Shown piece by piece: positions 1-7,655 of a stretch of DNA of 39,045 nucleotides. Source of the stretch: Corynebacterium yonathiae (lineage in GTDB: Bacteria > Actinomycetota > Actinomycetes > Mycobacteriales > Mycobacteriaceae); the NCBI RefSeq assembly GCF_022288805.1, contig NZ_JAKOPM010000021.1:1-39045 (forward strand), given 5' to 3'. How positions within the stretch are numbered: the first letter of the stretch is position 1; each line of letters opens with the position of its first letter. The position numbers and the translations under genes are program-made. The notes under the pieces are model-generated. The model worked only from the letters and a program-made list of their open reading frames with translations, searched no databases and had not been told where the DNA came from.

Positions 1-66
1 CAAGATGCGGTCCTCTACAAGACGGACCACACGATCCTTCGCATCCTGGTCAAATTTTCTTGGCAT
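1..66 (-). CDS. IS3-family transposase OrfA, N-terminal fragment
   Basis: ATG at 66 opens a reading frame that runs off the window and begins MPRKFDQDAKDRVVRLVEDR. This is the usual start of the helix-turn-helix OrfA of corynebacterial IS3-type elements, which binds the inverted repeats of the element. Only 22 residues are present. The frame is also open upstream: it is continuous with the interrupted surface-protein gene at 111-2220, so translation begun at 2220 could read into this transposase. Assignment rests on the N-terminal sequence and the adjacent terminal repeat. Confidence 0.75.
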   Translation of the reverse strand, partial: MPRKFDQDAKDRVVRLVEDRIL

Positions 67-110
67 ATTCCAGATTTCCCATCTACTCAAACGGAACAAA
101 ACCTGGGACA
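1..110 (-). mobile_element. IS3-family insertion sequence, 5' end only (runs off the window)
   Basis: Read on the minus strand, the element begins at base 110 with TGTCCCAGGTTTTGTTCC, which has the look of an IS3-family terminal inverted repeat. Forty-four bases later an ATG opens a transposase OrfA. To the right of base 110 the sequence is coding DNA of a surface protein, so the boundary is abrupt. Only one end is visible, so the target duplication and the length of the element cannot be read. The sequence differs from the second IS3-type element at 32960-34266, so these are two different elements. Confidence 0.8.
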
Positions 111-2220
111 CTTCATTTAGCTCCTTGCCGTCTGTGCCCGTGGCTGTATAGGTGGCCTCAAAGGTGTACAAGCCAGGCTTGGAAAAGGCCCAGTGCGTAT
201 GGGTATGGGCCGGAAAGTCGGTTTCGATGGTGTAGTCTTTAGCCGCAGAATTGGCGAGGACCGAAAAGCCTTTGCCATGGGTGCCATCGATGAATGCGCC
301 CCATTCGGCACCGTCCGGCGTGGAGGTGGGCTTTAAGTTGAGGTTGACGGCGTTGTCCTTGGTTAAGGAGTAGTCCAGGTCCTGGGTATTATAGCCTGGC
401 CAAATGATGTTTTGGTCCTGGGTTTGCGGCAGGTGGTAGAAGCGCTCACCAGGCTTTCCTAGGAAGTCGAACTCCTTGCCCGCGAGCTTCTTATTGCGCG
501 GGGTGAGCGCATTATCGTGTACACCGAGTACAACGTCATCGAGTTTGCGGTCAACAGATTTCTTGTCTACCTGCGCCGTGTCATCGCGCAGAACCGTTGC
601 AAAGCCTCCCTCGGCAGGCTGGGCCTTGATATCTACATGCCCACGGTCTAATAGGTACTTGTCGCTGCACTGTGCATTGCCGGTTTGCGGTTTTTCGGTG
701 CCTGGTTGCGGCGCTGAAGACGGAGCATCTTGCTCGCCGGGAGTAGTTTCCGGTTCGTCAGTGGAAGTAGAAAATTTCCCATTGACTTCATAATTTTCGC
801 CGAAAGCAAAGGACTCGGTGATTACGCTGCTGGCATGTCCGGCCTTCAGAGTGGAATGGGGGAAGAGGTTAACCTTGGCAAAATAGCCTTTGAAGTACTC
901 GCCCTCATCAAAGGCGACCTCGCCGTGGCCATTAGTAATAGGGGTTTCCAGATCCACGGTGGGGTATTTCGCCCCTTTGGTGTCATAGAGCCCGCCGGTG
1001 AGTAGGCCGTTGAAGTTTTTATCCTCACTATCCACCACGATCTTGGTGCCGCCATCGCCCTGCTTGCGCATGCGGATGGTGTAGCCCAACTCCTTTAGCT
1101 CGGTTTCCTGGGTGGGGGCAAGCTGGCGTGGTTGGGAGGTTTCCTGCCACGTATCAGCGGCGGCAGAAGAATCGGTGTGGCTGGATTTACCGGGTTGGAA
1201 GTCAAGGGGTTGGGATATCCAGCGTGGGGCATCGCCCTCTGGGGTAAATACAGCCTGCACCTGGGAAGGGTCGGGGCCCATGTATTCGTCCCACTGAGCA
1301 TGCCCATCCTTGACGGGAAGGTCGGTGAGGAAGTAGCCGTCGATAAGCAGCGTGAGGGTGCCTTGCGCCTTGTTCTTGGCATCGAAGGAAATGGTGGTGA
1401 GCTTGTCATCACCGTCTTTTTCGGGATTGGACTTGGGCGCCATGCGCAGGCTGTAGCCTGCAGCAGCGGCGTTACCGGCTGCGGACTGCGCGAAGCGTTC
1501 CTTGAGGCTTGGCGTCTTTTCTTCTTTGGGTTTCTGCCCACCTACTTGGATGGTGGTGGTCTGTGGCTCATTGGCTATGAGCTGGCCGTCCTTTCCGCGC
1601 GCACTGGTGCGGTAGGTGAGGCGGTATCGCCCGGGCTTGGTAAACAGCGTGGAGTTGTGCGTATGCGTGCCGGCAACAAGGTAAGCAGAGTGCGGCGAAT
1701 CCGGGAAGGAACCGAGCATGCGGTGCAGCTGGGTGCCGGCCTCATCATCTTTATTGGTAAAAAGCTCTACCTCGCCGGGGCCATCGACGCTGAGCAAGTC
1801 GAGGAACGCTACGCCGTCACGGAATTTGTCCGTGGGCAAGGAGGTATCTGCGCCAAAGCCCAGCCAAATGGGTGAAGTATTTCCGGAGACCTGGTGCGGC
1901 GCTGTGTAGTAGGTCGTACCAGGTGCCCCAATGTAGTCTTGGGTCCCGTTTGCCGGAAGCGTATAGAGATACTGGTTGCTGTTATCTGTGGCGCTGTAGC
2001 CCTTGCCCACCCAGGCAACGGTGTCTGCGATCGGGGGCTCTTGACCGCCAAACTCGGACTTCAGTACAAAATCGTTGTTCTCCCAGAAAGACTTGGGGGA
2101 GTCGACGTGGGTATTAGTAGCGATGTGCTTGCCATCATCAGGGCCCGCGACAGCCGTGGCGGGAGTGATTAGCGCCAATGTGCTCAGCGTGGCAAGGAAA
2201 CGTGTGCGAGGGGAAACCAC
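111..2220 (-). pseudogene. Secreted surface protein with actinobacterial surface-anchored repeats (choice-of-anchor M type), truncated by IS3 insertion
   Basis: Translated directly from a GTG at 2220, because no ATG opens this frame; GAAAGG at 2237-2232 is the likely ribosome site. The first 25 or so residues ([20 protein letters not shown]) form a Sec signal peptide. About 703 codons are open. Two copies of the actinobacterial surface-anchored repeat are visible through the signature H-T-H then F-x-KPG-x-Y, near residue 186 (HTHNSTLFTKPGRYRL) and near residue 671 (HTHTHWAFSKPGLYTF). A polar Pro/Thr/Glu-rich linker lies near residues 480-510. Such proteins are exported, wall- or membrane-anchored, and often accompany zinc or manganese ABC transporters; ligand binding is not proven. 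The C-terminal anchor is missing because an IS3 element starts at base 110. The frame continues into the IS OrfA. Zur-like sequences upstream would fit a zinc role. Confidence 0.8.
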
Positions 2221-2262
2221 AGTTGGGGAGGCCTTTCTACAGTTCTCATAATTTCACCAGAA

Positions 2263-2285
2263 ACTATAGAAAATGATTCCCATAA
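2263..2285 (-). promoter_or_regulatory. Candidate -10 and Zur-like operator of the surface-protein gene
   Basis: On the minus strand TATAGT (2268-2263) is a plausible -10 for the GTG at 2220. Directly upstream and touching it is ATGGGAATCATTTTCT (2283-2268). This resembles the actinobacterial Zur box (consensus of the TGAAAATnATTTTCA kind), with most mismatches in the left half. Overlap of the site with the promoter core would suit zinc repression. Inferred from sequence likeness only. Confidence 0.35.
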
Positions 2286-2297
2286 CCTGTTAGCTGT

Positions 2298-2316
2298 AAT
2301 GAAAACCGGTTTCACT
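2298..2316. promoter_or_regulatory. Near-palindrome AATGAAAACCGGTTTCACT, Zur-like operator candidate
   Basis: The core TGAAAACCGGTTTCA is almost its own reverse complement and resembles published mycobacterial Zur boxes of the TGAAAAC..TTTTCA type. It lies between the divergent surface-protein gene and gltX. A related sequence, AGTGAAAATGCGGTTTAAT, is found on the minus strand upstream of the histidine-rich gene (10888-10870). Confidence 0.35.
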
Positions 2317-2323
2317 GACCTGT

Positions 2324-2340
2324 GGTTTTATAGTAAAACC
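2324..2340. repeat. Perfect inverted repeat upstream of gltX
   Basis: GGTTTTATAGTAAAACC has 7-base arms around TAG and contains a TATAGT that could serve as a -10 for gltX (2329-2334). A cis-regulatory site is plausible; the cognate factor is unknown. Confidence 0.4.
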
Positions 2341-2463
2341 TGTTTCCAGTTACCCCATTTTGTGTGTAGGGATGGACGTGCCAACGGTCGCGCGCCGGGC
2401 AGAGTCCACGGCCACTTTGGGCTGGTGCGGATTGGAATCGGCGGCTCCACTACGATGGTTGGC

Positions 2464-3948
2464 ATGACTGAAGTACGCGTTAGATTCTGTCCATCCCCAA
2501 CCGGCACACCGCACGTAGGCATGGTGCGCACCGCACTTTTCAACTGGGCCTACGCCCGTCATACCGGTGGCAAGCTGGTATTTCGCATCGAGGATACTGA
2601 TGCCGCCCGTGACTCTGAAGAGTCCTACCAGGCCATTATTGATTCCCTGACCTGGCTTGGGCTGGGCTGGGATGAAGGCATTAATGTCGGTGGCCCGCAC
2701 GAGCCTTACCGTCAGTCCCAGCGCATGGACATCTACAAGGAGGTCCTGGACAAGCTCATTGAAGGTGGCTTTGTCTACCCGGCATATTCCACTGCCCAAG
2801 AGGTAGAAGAGCGCCACAAGGCGGCTGGCCGTGACCCGAAGTTGGGCTATGACAACTTTGATCGTGACCTCACCCAGGAACAGATTGATGCCTTTGAGGC
2901 CGAAGGGCGCAAGCCGGTGTGGCGCCTACGCATGCCGGATCAGGACTGGACCTGGACTGACTTGGTCCGCGGGGAAATGACCTTCAAGTCTGAAACCCAG
3001 CCGGATTATGTGGTTGCTCGTTCCAACGGTGCGCCGCTCTACACCTTGGTTAACCCGGTTGATGATGCCCTAATGCGCATCACCCACGTGCTGCGCGGTG
3101 AAGATCTGTTGTCTTCTACTCCGCGACAGCTCGCGCTTTACGACGCCCTGCAGAAGATCGGCATCGCCGAGTTCACCCCAGAGTTTGGACACCTACCGTT
3201 CGTGATGGGCGAGGGCAATAAGAAGCTTTCTAAGCGCGATCCGCAGTCCAACCTGTTTAATCACCGTGATAATGGCATTATCCCGGAGGGTATGCTCAAC
3301 TACCTGTCCCTGCTGGGCTGGTCGCTGTCTGCTGACCAGGATATTTTCAGCATGGAGGATTTGGTAAAGAATTTTGATGTCCATGATGTGCTGGGCAACC
3401 CTGCACGTTTTGATCAGAAGAAGCTCGAGGCCATCAATGCCGACCATATCCGCCAGCTGGATCCGGAAGAGTTTGCCTTCCGTCTGCGCAACTACCTGAC
3501 CGAATACACCGATTTCCCGGCCGACTATGACGGCGAGAAATTTGCCTTCGCAGCAGATCTGGTACAGACACGTATCAAGACGCTTTCCGATGCCTATGGC
3601 CTCATGAGCTTCTTGGTTACCCCAGATGCGGACCTGAAACTCGATGAGAAGGCGGCGAAGAAGAACCTCAAGGAGGAAGCTGTCCAGCCCCTCGAGGTGG
3701 GTATCGAGACCCTCGAAGGCGTTGCCGAGTGGAAGACCGAGAATATCGAGGCAGCACTTTCCAAGGCGCTTATTGAAGACCTTGAGCTGAAGCCTCGCAA
3801 GGCTTATGGCGCGCTGCGTGTAGCTATTTCTGGTGCCCAGGTTTCCCCACCGCTCTTCGAGTCCATGGAGCTGCTGGGCAAGGACTCCACCCTTGCTCGC
3901 CTGCGTGCCGCACGCGAGGTGACTCCCTATGTGCCTGCGGCGCAGTAG
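2464..3948 (+). CDS. gltX: Glutamyl-tRNA synthetase
   Basis: Charges tRNA-Glu with glutamate in the cytoplasm; class I aminoacyl-tRNA synthetase. The ATP-binding HIGH-type motif appears as [17 protein letters not shown] at the N-terminus and the KMSKS loop as [10 protein letters not shown]. The anticodon-binding helical domain makes up the last 200 or so residues. From the ATG at 2464 ([14 protein letters not shown]) the protein has 494 residues, the normal length. The frame is open back to 2299, but those 55 codons do not resemble the family and run through the intergenic regulatory sequences. An ATG at 2455 is the only sensible alternative, with GGAATCGGCGG upstream. A hairpin terminator follows, then tRNA-Gln and tRNA-Glu genes, the latter being the enzyme's own substrate. 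Confidence 0.96.
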   Translation: MTEVRVRFCPSPTGTPHVGMVRTALFNWAYARHTGGKLVFRIEDTDAARDSEESYQAIIDSLTWLGLGWDEGINVGGPHEPYRQSQRMDIYKEVLDKLIEGGFVYPAYSTAQEVEERHKAAGRDPKLGYDNFDRDLTQEQIDAFEAEGRKPVWRLRMPDQDWTWTDLVRGEMTFKSETQPDYVVARSNGAPLYTLVNPVDDALMRITHVLRGEDLLSSTPRQLALYDALQKIGIAEFTPEFGHLPFVMGEGNKKLSKRDPQSNLFNHRDNGIIPEGMLNYLSLLGWSLSADQDIFSMEDLVKNFDVHDVLGNPARFDQKKLEAINADHIRQLDPEEFAFRLRNYLTEYTDFPADYDGEKFAFAADLVQTRIKTLSDAYGLMSFLVTPDADLKLDEKAAKKNLKEEAVQPLEVGIETLEGVAEWKTENIEAALSKALIEDLELKPRKAYGALRVAISGAQVSPPLFESMELLGKDSTLARLRAAREVTPYVPAAQ

Positions 3949-3987
3949 GGGTCGCTTTGGTATAGCGGGTTAAATCGCAATCCCCAC

Positions 3988-4036
3988 AATGCGGCGGATG
4001 ACGGCTGAACTACAGCACTGTCATTCGTCGCATTTT
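3988..4036 (+). terminator. Terminator after gltX
   Basis: AATGCGGCGGATGAC pairs imperfectly with GTCATTCGTCGCATT across a 17-base loop and is followed by TT. It lies between the gltX stop and the tRNA promoter. Confidence 0.6.
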
Positions 4037-4080
4037 CGATTCCGGCTAAGCGAGCTGAAAATGTGGCATGTGCTGGCGAT

Positions 4081-4109
4081 TTGGCAGTTTACGCGAATAT
4101 CATTATAGT
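4081..4109 (+). promoter_or_regulatory. Promoter of the tRNA-Gln gene
   Basis: TTGGCA (4081-4086), a 17-base spacer and TATAGT (4104-4109) form a good sigma-A type promoter. A start near 4116 would give a 5' leader of about 60 bases before tRNA-Gln. Confidence 0.65.
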
Positions 4110-4177
4110 TATTACACGTTGCAGCGAGCAAGGAAGAACGGCTGAAAGGCAGTTAGTTTCTATAGCGAGTTAGCAAA

Positions 4178-4249
4178 TGGCCTATGGTGTAATTGGCAAC
4201 ACAGCGGTTTCTGGTACCGCCATTCTAGGTTCGAGTCCTGGTAGGCCAG
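4178..4249 (+). tRNA. tRNA-Gln (anticodon CTG)
   Basis: A complete cloverleaf can be drawn. Acceptor arms TGGCCTA and TAGGCCA pair, and the anticodon stem GCGGT/ACCGC holds the loop TTCTGGT with anticodon CTG. The T arm contains TTCGAGT. The discriminator is G, and the 3' CCA is not encoded. This is the first tRNA after gltX; tRNA-Glu follows 38 bases later. Confidence 0.93.
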
Positions 4250-4287
4250 CAGTGAAAATGCTTTAATAGCAGACTCACTAGTTCTAT

Positions 4288-4360
4288 GCCCCGTTCGTCT
4301 AGCGGCCTAGGACGCCGGCCTCTCACGCCGGTAACACGGGTTCAAATCCCGTACGGGGTA
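4288..4360 (+). tRNA. tRNA-Glu (anticodon CTC), copy 1
   Basis: Acceptor arms GCCCCGT and ACGGGGT pair. The anticodon stem CCGGC/GCCGG holds the loop CTCTCAC with anticodon CTC, and the T loop is TTCAAAT. It is probably co-transcribed with tRNA-Gln, and a hairpin terminator follows at once. It is identical over its whole length to the copy at 5014-5086. Confidence 0.95.
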
Positions 4361-4366
4361 CAACGA

Positions 4367-4394
4367 CCTCCAGTCAATAGACTGGAGGATTTTT
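4367..4394 (+). terminator. Terminator after tRNA-Glu copy 1
   Basis: CCTCCAGTC and GACTGGAGG form a perfect 9-base stem with loop AATA, followed by ATTTTTC. Confidence 0.9.
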
Positions 4395-4943
4395 CATATT
4401 TGGGGCGGTGTACTTGCTTTCGTGCTGTAGGGGTGCGGTCAGGAAGGCGTGTTCAACTGGTTATAACCTACCCCAGACCATTAGCATCTTTCGCACAGGT
4501 AGCAGGCCACCGTCGGTGAGACCAGGGTTGAGACCACTGCGAAATGTTTGCTACCCCTTTTCGTCCAGTACGTACAGGCATAGACTGCAAGTACATCAGA
4601 AAACAGACAGAAAGGAGAGCGGGTGGCAGAAATCGAAACGCACCACAGTGAAGGCGCACAGCCCGAAGCATAGCTAGGTAGTAACGCTATAATCCACAAC
4701 TTCCTTCCCACCAACAATTGTACGAAGTATAGGAGCCTGCAGCATATGCACTTCGACGCAAAGCGCCATCCCGAGTCCTACTAGCACAGCATTCTCGGCC
4801 ACGGACTATCCACAGATTGCACGCGGAATAACCACTGATTCGATCCGCACCTCGGCCACGAAGAATCCTCACTGCAGTACCGGACTCGGGAATCTTTTGC
4901 GTTTCCTGCTAGCCGCCCTCAAAACCAATCCTGACCACACGAT
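4395..4943. other. About 550 bases without a recognisable gene between two identical tRNA-Glu genes
   Basis: The frames here are short, low in coding character and lack ribosome sites. I see no protein family, no insertion-sequence ends and no repeated flank other than the tRNA genes themselves. It may be decayed DNA left by an element that once sat between the two tRNA copies, or simple spacer. Confidence 0.5.
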
Positions 4944-4972
4944 TTGTGCTGATTTAACCCATCATTTACTCT
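4944..4972 (+). promoter_or_regulatory. Candidate promoter of tRNA-Glu copy 2
   Basis: TTGTGC (4944-4949), a 17-base spacer and TACTCT (4967-4972) lie 41 bases before the second tRNA-Glu. If real, copy 2 has its own promoter. Confidence 0.4.
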
Positions 4973-5013
4973 TAACAGGTCCGCAACGCACAGGGTGCGA
5001 TTGCTGCGAACGA

Positions 5014-5086
5014 GCCCCGTTCGTCTAGCGGCCTAGGACGCCGGCCTCTCACGCCGGTAACACGGGTTCAAATCCCGTACGGGGTA
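5014..5086 (+). tRNA. tRNA-Glu (anticodon CTC), copy 2
   Basis: Identical to 4288-4360 across all 73 bases, while the flanks of the two copies do not match. The structure is intact, with acceptor GCCCCGT/ACGGGGT and anticodon CTC. It has a candidate promoter upstream and a strong terminator downstream, so it appears functional. Confidence 0.95.
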
Positions 5087-5094
5087 CCAATGAC

Positions 5095-5126
5095 AAGCTG
5101 CGAGCCTAATGGCTCGCAGCTTTTAG
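5095..5126 (+). terminator. Terminator after tRNA-Glu copy 2
   Basis: AAGCTGCGAGCC and GGCTCGCAGCTT form a perfect 12-base stem with loop TAAT, followed by TTAGTTTT. Confidence 0.92.
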
Positions 5127-5370
5127 TTTTCCTTGCATAGGAAGTCTGAGCGTTTCGGCGGTATGTTGTAGAGCCTGCTCTGTGTCAACAGGCGAGGAAT
5201 CCCAGCATATAGCGACCCACTCTGTGGCTGTGCCGTGGTTCAGACTGCCCTCGGGCGCCTGTATTCATCCATTCTCGTGCAATTCTCACCGCGCACTCTA
5301 ACAATGGAACGGGCGGCGTTTGAGCTCTGTGCAGTGAGCTCTGAGCGCTCGCTGTCGACCTAGACCCACC

Positions 5371-5414
5371 CGTAAGAAAGAAGCCCAACGGGCCGTGAAA
5401 CGGCTCGCTGGGCT
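5371..5414 (-). terminator. Terminator of the YhgE pair (minus strand)
   Basis: AGCCCAGCGAGCCGT and ACGGCCCGTTGGGCT (read on the minus strand, 5414-5382) form a stem with a few mismatches around loop TTC, followed by TCTTTCTT. It lies 30 bases after the stop of the second YhgE gene. The 240 bases between it and the tRNA terminator hold no gene I can support. Confidence 0.75.
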
Positions 5415-5444
5415 GTGTAGAGGGGGCGTCGCCAAGCGCGCTGG

Positions 5445-7652
5445 CTATGCCATTACCTTCGTCTTCTTAATCGCCTTCTGTAGGCGTTTGTGATAGGAAT
5501 CCATGGCGCGGCGTATGAGGAGTCCGACGAGCAATGCTGGGATGGTAAACAACAGCAGCATGCCCAGCTCGCGCCAAATATCGCCGTGATAAATACCTGC
5601 AATGGCGCTGCGGAAGGCATCGATGGCATAAGTAGCTGGCAGCCACGGGCTGACGTTTTGGAACCATTCGGGCAGCAATGGCAGCGGGTAGGCGCCGCCG
5701 GAGCCCGACACTTGTATCACAAGCAGTAATACCGCCAAGGCCTTGCCAGCACTATCGAGTGTGATGACCAGTGAGTAAATAATCAACATGAACACCAGCG
5801 AAACCACCCATGCTGCGAACATGAGCATGAACGGGTGTGCAGGCTCGATTTGGACGAAGAAGATGAGGCTGAGAACCACCAAGGTGGCTTGGGCCAGACC
5901 GACCAACGCGAGTGTGGCAAAACGCCCGAAGAACGCCTGGCCGCGGGTGAATTCGCTCTCGTCGTACTTGCCGTTCTCGTCTTTGCGCAAGTACTTGCGC
6001 TCGGCATTGGTATGAACCAGCACGCACGCCAAGAGGGCGCCTACCCACAGTGACAAGGTGAGGTAGAACGGCGTCATACCCACGCCAAAAGCAGCGACAG
6101 GGTAGATCGGCTCGCGGTCGACAGCCACGGGAGCGGCAATTCGGGAGGCAAGCAGTTCCGGGTCGGAGCCGACAATATCGGCGAGCTTGCTCAAATCGCC
6201 GCCGTTGCGGATCTCGTCAATCTTGCGCCCCATATCCGCAAAGCGGCCGCTTTGCTCCCGCAGGGTGCCGGCAAGGCTAGCAGTAGTATCGCGGGCGCGT
6301 GCCAGGCTTTGTTGTGGTGACTCGTTATCTTGAGAAACCGAGTCGCGAATACCAGCTATGTCCTGCTTAACAGCATCAATATCGTCGGCCACTACAGAGA
6401 CGCTTTGGTTGAGCTGATCCAGCTGGGGCTTGAGGTTCTCGTTATAGGAAGTGCGCGCCTTCTCTGCTGCGTGCTTCGCATTGGCGATGGCATCCTTGGT
6501 GCGCTGGCGCGATTCTTGCGAGGTGCCACGGCCCTGCTCAATATCATCGGCGGTCGAAACCAACGAATCATGTAGCGCGTTGCTCTGGGCGATAGAGGCA
6601 TCAATCTGGCCCATCAACGCCTTATAGCCGCCAGCGACTGGAGCCGGCAGCGCCGCTTTATCGCCTTGCTCCTTGATGGAAGCGCGTACGCCCTCAAAGG
6701 CGCTCGTTTGCTCATTCACACGTTCAGCTGCGCTGCGGTAGGTCTGCGCCGTTTGTGCGGTGGCGTTACTTGCGTTATTGAGCAGCTCATCAACTTGGGC
6801 CGAGAGTGCATCGTAGCTTTGCGTTGTAGCTGCTAAGGAAGCATCCAGCGAACCAGCCGAATCATTGAGGGTAGAGCGCAGGATGTCAATGGGGTTTTCG
6901 CCTTGGGCATTGTCCGTCTCCGTAGCCTGGCGGCCGGCCTCGGCGAGGATATTATCCGCTGCCTGCGTAAGCGGGAGGGTGGAATCGACCAGATTGCTTA
7001 GGGCACCTACAGTGCCTGAAGCCGCATCGAGGCGAGTGCTGACGTTATTAATGCGGTTGTGAAGGTTATTGAGCGCCGTCTGGGTGTCGTCTTCGTTGAG
7101 GTATTTATCCAAATCGGATACGACGCCGAGACCAACATTGGACACCACGCGGGTGAAGGACTCGTCGATTTTTTGAATGACGCCGTCCGCACTCTTTTGT
7201 GTGATGTTGGTAGACAGCGCGTTCTTCTTCTCATTGGTATAGAGGTTGAGCTTGCTGGGCTCGGTTCCCTCTACATAGAACGTCAGCAGGTCCGCACTGA
7301 AGTCCTTGGGTAGGACGATGCCGGCATAGTAATCCCCAGATTTTGTTCCCTCGACCGCATCGGCGCTATCTGTAATGACCCAGTCAATGTCGTGATTGCG
7401 GCTGAGCTGCGAGAGCACTTCATCGCCCAAATTGAGCTTCAGGGAGGCGAGGTCGCTTTCGTGTCCCTCATCTTCACTGGCCACAGCAATCTTGAGCTGG
7501 TTGGTATTGGCAAAAGGATCCCAGCTGGCCAGCACGTTGAAGGAGGTAAAAAGCAATGGAATGATAGCAAGACCGAAGATAATGACTGCGGTCATGACAT
7601 TGGTGCGAATGGCGTGGAGGTCATCGCGGAGAATGGTCAGAATGTTTTTCAT
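5445..7652 (-). CDS. YhgE/Pip family membrane protein (second of a pair)
   Basis: 735 residues. One N-terminal membrane helix (about 20-42) precedes the family motif F(N)xxxWDPFxN with KIAVASEDEG. A long extracytoplasmic part (about 60-510) is rich in Ala, Asp, Gln and Ser and predicted helical or coiled-coil. Five or so membrane helices (about 515-715) include GVGMTPFYLTLSLWVGALL and GSGGAYPLPLLPEWF, then a short basic tail. The YhgE/Pip family includes phage-infection protein and the type VII-associated EsaA; in actinobacteria the role is unknown, but it resembles ABC-2-type export permeases. The gene begins 3 bases after the stop of the larger YhgE gene, so the two are probably translated together and may form a heterodimer. 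A terminator follows. Confidence 0.88.
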   Translation of the reverse strand: MKNILTILRDDLHAIRTNVMTAVIIFGLAIIPLLFTSFNVLASWDPFANTNQLKIAVASEDEGHESDLASLKLNLGDEVLSQLSRNHDIDWVITDSADAVEGTKSGDYYAGIVLPKDFSADLLTFYVEGTEPSKLNLYTNEKKNALSTNITQKSADGVIQKIDESFTRVVSNVGLGVVSDLDKYLNEDDTQTALNNLHNRINNVSTRLDAASGTVGALSNLVDSTLPLTQAADNILAEAGRQATETDNAQGENPIDILRSTLNDSAGSLDASLAATTQSYDALSAQVDELLNNASNATAQTAQTYRSAAERVNEQTSAFEGVRASIKEQGDKAALPAPVAGGYKALMGQIDASIAQSNALHDSLVSTADDIEQGRGTSQESRQRTKDAIANAKHAAEKARTSYNENLKPQLDQLNQSVSVVADDIDAVKQDIAGIRDSVSQDNESPQQSLARARDTTASLAGTLREQSGRFADMGRKIDEIRNGGDLSKLADIVGSDPELLASRIAAPVAVDREPIYPVAAFGVGMTPFYLTLSLWVGALLACVLVHTNAERKYLRKDENGKYDESEFTRGQAFFGRFATLALVGLAQATLVVLSLIFFVQIEPAHPFMLMFAAWVVSLVFMLIIYSLVITLDSAGKALAVLLLVIQVSGSGGAYPLPLLPEWFQNVSPWLPATYAIDAFRSAIAGIYHGDIWRELGMLLLFTIPALLVGLLIRRAMDSYHKRLQKAIKKTKVMA

Positions 7653-7655
7653 GAC

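Noticed and set aside
1132..1875. A 247-codon plus-strand open frame, plus smaller frames on both strands, over 1-2220
   Set aside because: The minus-strand frame from GTG 2220 gives a signal peptide and two recognisable surface repeats throughout; the plus-strand frames are its shadows.
2299..2463. N-terminal extension of gltX by 55 codons
   Set aside because: The extension has no synthetase homology, crosses inverted repeats and a -10-like element, and the family begins at [14 protein letters not shown].
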